Assembly: GCA_002361625.1 (NCBI GenBank)
Contig: DETL01000020.1
Location: forward strand, 54,200 to 118,199
Origin: Bacteroidales bacterium UBA3289
GTDB taxonomy: Bacteria; Bacteroidota; Bacteroidia; Bacteroidales; UBA932
Reading direction: 5' to 3'
DNA: 64,000 nt
Shown here: piece after piece, positions 59,782-64,000 of the stretch
Numbering within the stretch: the stretch's first letter is position 1
Layout of the letters: each line of letters opens with the position of its first letter
The notes under the pieces: generated by a model
The model's input: only the letters and a program-made list of their open reading frames with translations
Databases searched by the model: none
What the model was told of the DNA's origin: nothing
Translations under genes and position numbers: made by a program

Positions 59782-60633
59782 ATGATCAGAATCGCCATCC
59801 AGTCCAAGGGAAGGCTCAACGAAGAGAGCCTTTCCCTCCTCCAGGACATCGGCATCGAAGTCGATGCCCCCAAGCGGAAACTCCTTTCCCGCTCACAGAC
59901 TTTCCCCATCGAAGCCCTGTATCTCCGGGACGATGACATTCCCGGAGTCGTCGCCAGCGGCACGGCCGCCCTCGGCATCGTGGGACTCAACGAAGTGGAA
60001 GAGAAAGGGACGCAGGTGGATGTCCTCTGCCGGCTGGGATTCGGCGGCTGCCGCCTGAGCCTGGCCATTCCCAAGGGGGAAACCTATGAAGGACCGGAGT
60101 GGTTCTCCGGCCGCCGCATCGCCACCTCCTACCCGAACATCCTCCGGAAGTTCCTCAAGGACACGAAGATCGACGCCATCATCGAAGAAATCACCGGATC
60201 GGTGGAAATCGCCCCGGCCGTGGGAATCGCCGATGCCATCTTCGACATCGTCTCGTCCGGCAGCACCCTCATCGCCAACGGCCTCAAGGAGGTGGAAACC
60301 GTCTTCGAGTCCGAAGCCGTCCTGATCGCCCGTCCGGGCCTCAGCGAGGAAGAACAGGCGCTCGTGGACGACCTCCTGTTCCGGATCGAGTCCGAGAACG
60401 TCAGCCGCGGCAAGAAATACCTGCTGATGAACCTGCCCAAGGCTTCCCTGGAAGAGGCCATCCGGATCCTTCCCGCCATGCGGAGTCCGACCGTGATGCC
60501 GCTGGCCTCCGGGGACTGGTGCTCCCTGCACTCGGTCATCGACGCGGCGGACCTGTGGACCAAAGTCCGGCAGCTCAAAGCCATCGGGGCCGAGGGAATC
60601 CTGGTCATGGACGTAGATAAGATCATCCTATGA
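59782..60633 (+). CDS. hisG: ATP phosphoribosyltransferase, long (HisG-L) form
   Basis: A 283-residue enzyme joining ATP and PRPP, first step of histidine synthesis. The N-terminal part has IAIQSKGRLNEESLSLL and the PRPP loop DIVSSGSTLIANGLKEVE; the C-terminal 75 residues (RIESENVSRGKKYLLMNLPK onward) are the regulatory ACT-like domain, which confers histidine feedback inhibition in the long form. No HisZ is needed. Stop overlaps hisD start (ATGA). Confidence 0.97.
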   Translation: MIRIAIQSKGRLNEESLSLLQDIGIEVDAPKRKLLSRSQTFPIEALYLRDDDIPGVVASGTAALGIVGLNEVEEKGTQVDVLCRLGFGGCRLSLAIPKGETYEGPEWFSGRRIATSYPNILRKFLKDTKIDAIIEEITGSVEIAPAVGIADAIFDIVSSGSTLIANGLKEVETVFESEAVLIARPGLSEEEQALVDDLLFRIESENVSRGKKYLLMNLPKASLEEAIRILPAMRSPTVMPLASGDWCSLHSVIDAADLWTKVRQLKAIGAEGILVMDVDKIIL

Positions 60634-61907
60634 GAATCATCGAGAATCCGCCGCGGACGCGCTGGAACGAGCTCGTCCGGCGGGGCGGCGTGGACTATGA
60701 AGGCATCCGCCCACGCGTGGAATCCATTTTGGAACAAGTTGAAAAAGAGGGAGATGCCGCCCTTCCCCGCTTGATGCTGGCCATCGACGGAGTCACGGCC
60801 CCCCTCGAAGTTTCCCAAGAAGAAGTGGAGACGGCCTGTGAGCAGGTCGATCCAAAGGTCCGGGAGGCCATCCGCACGGCCCGGGCCCATATCGAAGCCT
60901 TCCACCGCGCCCAGCTTCCCCGGGAAATCCGGGTGGAGACCGCGCCCGGGGTCGTCTGCATCCAGAAGCCGGTGCCCATCTCCCGGGTGGGCCTGTACAT
61001 CCCCGGAGGCAGCGCTCCCCTCTTTTCCACCGTCCTCATGCTGGCCGTCCCGGCCACGCTGGCCGGCTGCCGGGAGCGCATCCTCTGCACCCCGTGCCGG
61101 AAAGACGGTTCCATCGCCCCGGAAGTGCTTTTCGCCGCCCGGGAATGCGGGATCACCCGGATCTTCCGCATCGGCGGAGCCCAGGCCGTCGCGGCCATGG
61201 CCTTCGGGACGGAGACCGTGCCGAAGGTGGACAAGATCTTCGGACCGGGCAATCCGTACGTCACCCTCGCGAAGCAGCTGGTCAGCGGACGCAACACCGC
61301 CATCGACATGCCCGCCGGCCCGTCGGAAGTGATGGTCCTTGCCGACGGAAGCGCCCCGGCCGCCTTCGCCGCGGCGGACCTTCTTTCCCAGGCGGAACAC
61401 GGAAAAGACAGCACGGCCGTCCTCATCTGCACCGAAAGGGATTATGCCGATAAGGTACTGCAAGAAATTGAAAACCAGAAAAGATTCCTTCCCCGCGATA
61501 CGCAGGTAGAGGGCTCCCTGGCGCACAGTTTCGCCGTCGTACTACCGGATCTTCAGGATCTCATCGACTTCGCCGAAGCCTATGCGCCGGAGCACCTGAT
61601 CGTCGCCCTGGAGAACGCAGCGGAAGCGGCCGAAGGAATCACGGCCACCGGCAGCGTCTTCATCGGCCCCTGGAGCCCGGAAAGCGCCGGGGACTATGCC
61701 TCCGGTACGAACCACACCCTGCCTACCAGCGGCTGGGCCCGTTCCTGCAGCGGAGTGAACATGGACAGTTTCTTCCGCAAGATGACCCTGCAGGAAATCA
61801 CCCGCGAAGGCCTCGCCGGTCTCGCCCCGACCATCGTATCCATGGCCCGTGCCGAGGGGCTGGACGCCCACGCGCAGGCCGTAACCCTCAGAATGCAAGC
61901 GAAATGA
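60630..61907 (+). CDS. hisD: Histidinol dehydrogenase
   Basis: A 425-residue zinc enzyme for the last two oxidations to histidine. VGLYIPGGSAPLFSTVLMLA, GGAQAVAAMAFGTET, KIFGPGNPYVTLAKQLV, MPAGPSEVMVLAD and HGKDSTAVLICT (zinc and catalytic His region) and NHTLPTSGWARSCSGVN are canonical. Overlaps hisG and hisC by 4 bp each. Confidence 0.97.
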   Translation: MRIIENPPRTRWNELVRRGGVDYEGIRPRVESILEQVEKEGDAALPRLMLAIDGVTAPLEVSQEEVETACEQVDPKVREAIRTARAHIEAFHRAQLPREIRVETAPGVVCIQKPVPISRVGLYIPGGSAPLFSTVLMLAVPATLAGCRERILCTPCRKDGSIAPEVLFAARECGITRIFRIGGAQAVAAMAFGTETVPKVDKIFGPGNPYVTLAKQLVSGRNTAIDMPAGPSEVMVLADGSAPAAFAAADLLSQAEHGKDSTAVLICTERDYADKVLQEIENQKRFLPRDTQVEGSLAHSFAVVLPDLQDLIDFAEAYAPEHLIVALENAAEAAEGITATGSVFIGPWSPESAGDYASGTNHTLPTSGWARSCSGVNMDSFFRKMTLQEITREGLAGLAPTIVSMARAEGLDAHAQAVTLRMQAK

Positions 61908-62935
61908 GCCGGATCACCCACCTTGTGCGGCCCAACATTGCGGCCCTCACTCCCTATTCCACCGCCCGGGACGAGTATGCCGGTCCCATCGGCATCTTCC
62001 TGGACGCGAACGAAAGCCCTTACGAGAACGGCTACAACCGGTATCCCGACCCGCACCAGGCCCTCTTGAAGGCGCGCATCGGCACCATCAAGGACATCCC
62101 GGCGGAGAATCTCTTCCTCGGGAACGGTAGTGACGAAGCCATCGACCTGGTATTCAGGGTGTTCTGCATACCCAGAAAGGACAATGCCGTAATCATGGCT
62201 CCGAGTTACGGGATGTACGGTGTTGCGGCGGACATCAACGACATCGCCGTCCGGAGCGTCCGCCTGGAGGCCGACTTCTCCCTGGATACGGAGAAACTCC
62301 TCGCTGCCTGCGATGCGGATACCAAAGTTATCTTCCTCTGTTCCCCCAACAATCCTTCCGGCAATGCTTTCCCGAAAGCGCAGCTGCTGGAAATCTGTGA
62401 CCGCTTTCCGGGAATTCTGGTCGTCGATGAGGCGTATGCCGATTTCTCCGGCTACGGAAGCCTGGCCTCCGAGGCCGTTTCGCGGGAGAACCTCATCGTC
62501 CTCCAGACGCTCTCCAAGGCCCGTGCGATGGCCGGACTCCGCATCGGTCTTGCCATCTCCAGCACCGAGGTCATCGGCCTGATGTCCCAGGTCAAATACC
62601 CGTACAACCTCAGCCGGGCAGCCATGGAGAAAGCCCTTGAATTCCTGGAGAAAGACATTGCAGAAGAAGTTAATACGATTATTGGTGAAAGGGAAAGACT
62701 ACAGGGGATCCTCCCCCGCTACCCCTTTGTCCGGAAAGTATTCCCGAGCGACGCGAACTTCCTTCTCGTCCGGGTGGATGCTCCGGACGCCCTCTATGCC
62801 TACCTGCTGTACCAGGGAATCATCGTCCGCAACCGGAACCGCGTTCCCGGATGTGAAGGATGCCTCCGCCTGACCGTCGGACTCCCGCAAGAAAACGAGG
62901 CCCTGCTCCGGGCCCTTGACCGTTACGCCTTATGA
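61904..62935 (+). CDS. hisC: Histidinol-phosphate aminotransferase
   Basis: A 343-residue class I/II PLP aminotransferase. DANESPYENGYNRYPDP is the HisC N-terminal signature, SPNNPSGNAF and VVDEAYADFS form the cofactor pocket, and TLSKARAMAGLRIG carries the PLP Lys. It converts imidazole-acetol phosphate to histidinol phosphate. Overlaps hisB by 4 bp (ATGA). Confidence 0.97.
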   Translation: MSRITHLVRPNIAALTPYSTARDEYAGPIGIFLDANESPYENGYNRYPDPHQALLKARIGTIKDIPAENLFLGNGSDEAIDLVFRVFCIPRKDNAVIMAPSYGMYGVAADINDIAVRSVRLEADFSLDTEKLLAACDADTKVIFLCSPNNPSGNAFPKAQLLEICDRFPGILVVDEAYADFSGYGSLASEAVSRENLIVLQTLSKARAMAGLRIGLAISSTEVIGLMSQVKYPYNLSRAAMEKALEFLEKDIAEEVNTIIGERERLQGILPRYPFVRKVFPSDANFLLVRVDAPDALYAYLLYQGIIVRNRNRVPGCEGCLRLTVGLPQENEALLRALDRYAL

Positions 62936-64000
62936 ACAAGACCCTGAAAAAAGCCCTTTTCATCGACCGGGACGGAACCATCCTGGTGGAGCCCGCCGAC
63001 GAGCAGATCGACTCCCTGGACAAGTTCGCCTTCGTTCCCGGAGCCATCTCCGGTCTGAAGGCCGTGACGGGCCTGGGATTCGAACTGGTCCTCGTCTCCA
63101 ACCAGGACGGCCTGGGAACCCCCTTCTTTCCCGAAGAGACCTTCTGGCCCTGCCAGACCCTGATGCTCAACACCTTGGCCGGGGAAGGGATCCATTTTGA
63201 CAACATCCTCATCGACAAGACCTTCCCGCACGAGCATGCCCCCACCCGGAAACCCGGGACAGGGATGCTCGGAGCCTATCTGGACGGATCGTATGACCTG
63301 GGAGCCAGCTTTGTCATCGGCGACCGGGAGACGGATGTCCAGTTGGCGGCGAATCTCGGTGCCAAGGCCCTGCAAGTCGGGCCGATGTCCTGGGCGGAAA
63401 TCGCGGAGGCCGTCCGCTGCAGCGAACGCCGCGTGCACCTGCAGCGGAAAACCCGGGAAACCGACATCTCCCTCACCCTGGATCTGGACGGAAAGGGACC
63501 GTCCGGCATATCCACGGGCCTGCATTTCTTCGACCACATGCTGGAGCAGATCCCGCATCACGGCGGCATAAGCCTGGCGCTGGAATGTCAGGGAGACCTC
63601 CAGGTGGACGAGCACCACACCATGGAAGACACGGGGATCGTGCTCGGCCAGGCCATCGATGCGGCGCTAGGATCCAAAAGAGGCATCGAACGATATGGAT
63701 TCGCACTTCCGATGGATGAGTGCAAGGCATTGGTCCTGATTGATTTCGGCGGACGTGCCGATTTCGTCTGGAACGTGGCTTTCACCCGCGAATTCGTGGG
63801 CGACACTCCCACCGAGATGTTCTCCCATTTCTTCAAGTCCCTGTGCACGGCAGCCCGCTGCAACCTCCGTATCGAGGCCGAGGGCGAAAACAACCACCAC
63901 CTCGCCGAATCCGTCTTCAAGGCCTTCGCCCGGGCGCTCCGCCAGGCGGTCCGCCGCAATGTGTTCGACGCTTCGGTCCCCTCATCGAAAGGAACGCTAT
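62932..64000 (+). CDS. hisB: Bifunctional histidinol-phosphatase/imidazoleglycerol-phosphate dehydratase (stop outside window)
   Basis: 356 codons are present and the window ends one base into the next codon; homologues end at about this point, so probably only the stop is missing. N-terminal HAD phosphatase (FIDRDGTIL with nucleophile Asp12 and Asp14; VSNQDGLG; VIGDRETDVQLA) covers about residues 1-165. The C-terminal dehydratase (about 167-356) has GLHFFDHMLEQIPHHGG, DEHHTMEDTGI and EGENNHHLAES, whose His residues bind manganese. The fused HisB is shared with enterobacteria and many Bacteroidota. Confidence 0.96.
   Translation, partial: MNKTLKKALFIDRDGTILVEPADEQIDSLDKFAFVPGAISGLKAVTGLGFELVLVSNQDGLGTPFFPEETFWPCQTLMLNTLAGEGIHFDNILIDKTFPHEHAPTRKPGTGMLGAYLDGSYDLGASFVIGDRETDVQLAANLGAKALQVGPMSWAEIAEAVRCSERRVHLQRKTRETDISLTLDLDGKGPSGISTGLHFFDHMLEQIPHHGGISLALECQGDLQVDEHHTMEDTGIVLGQAIDAALGSKRGIERYGFALPMDECKALVLIDFGGRADFVWNVAFTREFVGDTPTEMFSHFFKSLCTAARCNLRIEAEGENNHHLAESVFKAFARALRQAVRRNVFDASVPSSKGTL

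Overview
The window is a gene-dense, roughly 57-58% GC stretch of a Bacteroidota (Bacteroidales-type) chromosome, probably from a gut or rumen-type commensal. Evidence for this is the TAnnTTTG -7 promoter element in front of many genes, and Bacteroidota-specific families: a lipoprotein TamL, DUF5686/DUF5723/DUF3467/DUF5715 proteins, a NigD-like lipoprotein, a sigma factor with a dual-membrane-spanning anti-sigma factor, GlsA/GlsB glycine-lipid enzymes, and an epimerase-type threonine dehydrogenase. I see no phage, IS element, CRISPR array, tRNA or rRNA. Genes are often coupled by 1-4 bp start/stop overlaps, and many convergent pairs overlap at their ends.

Layout. 1-10 kb: end of a phosphofructokinase, a GH13 hydrolase, TrmH-type methyltransferase divergent from TamL, RarA, a large GNAT protein, and a lipoprotein plus DUF5723 outer-membrane pair. 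10-16 kb: RlmD, a Na+/Ca2+ exchanger, MscS, a PlsC-like acyltransferase and QueA, then a 486-bp AT-rich gap. 16.5-28 kb: a small XRE regulator, a degenerate PyrD-like protein with CinA, a minus-strand run (valS, thioesterase, tatA, tatC, ABC-F, DUF2807, M19 dipeptidase), DUF3467 and Maf. At 28.2 kb an orphan promoter and terminator outline a probable small RNA.

28.5-37 kb is a metabolic and lipid block. Tdh and Kbl convert threonine to glycine. Next to them GlsA and GlsB build N-acyl-glycine lipids, and a CDP-alcohol phosphotransferase, an acyltransferase and an SDR form a second lipid operon. 37-45.7 kb carries two tandem DUF5686 outer-membrane paralogues and two DUF3857 transglutaminase-like proteins, one with an intact catalytic Cys and one without. 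45.7-53 kb holds PrsW, TrmO, a lipoprotein that looks like the tail of a large glycosidase, GpmA, two hydrolase-fold proteins with altered active sites, and a NigD-sigma-Dma envelope-signalling operon.

53-59.5 kb is the glycine cleavage system (gcvT-H-PA-PB) behind an arginase-like gene and a double-SUMF1 lipoprotein. 59.5-64 kb is the histidine operon (hisG-D-C-B), preceded by a leader peptide with five consecutive His codons and an intrinsic terminator, a classical attenuator. Glycine links several parts of the window: Tdh/Kbl produce it, GcvTHP oxidises it to one-carbon units, and GlsB uses it for membrane lipids.
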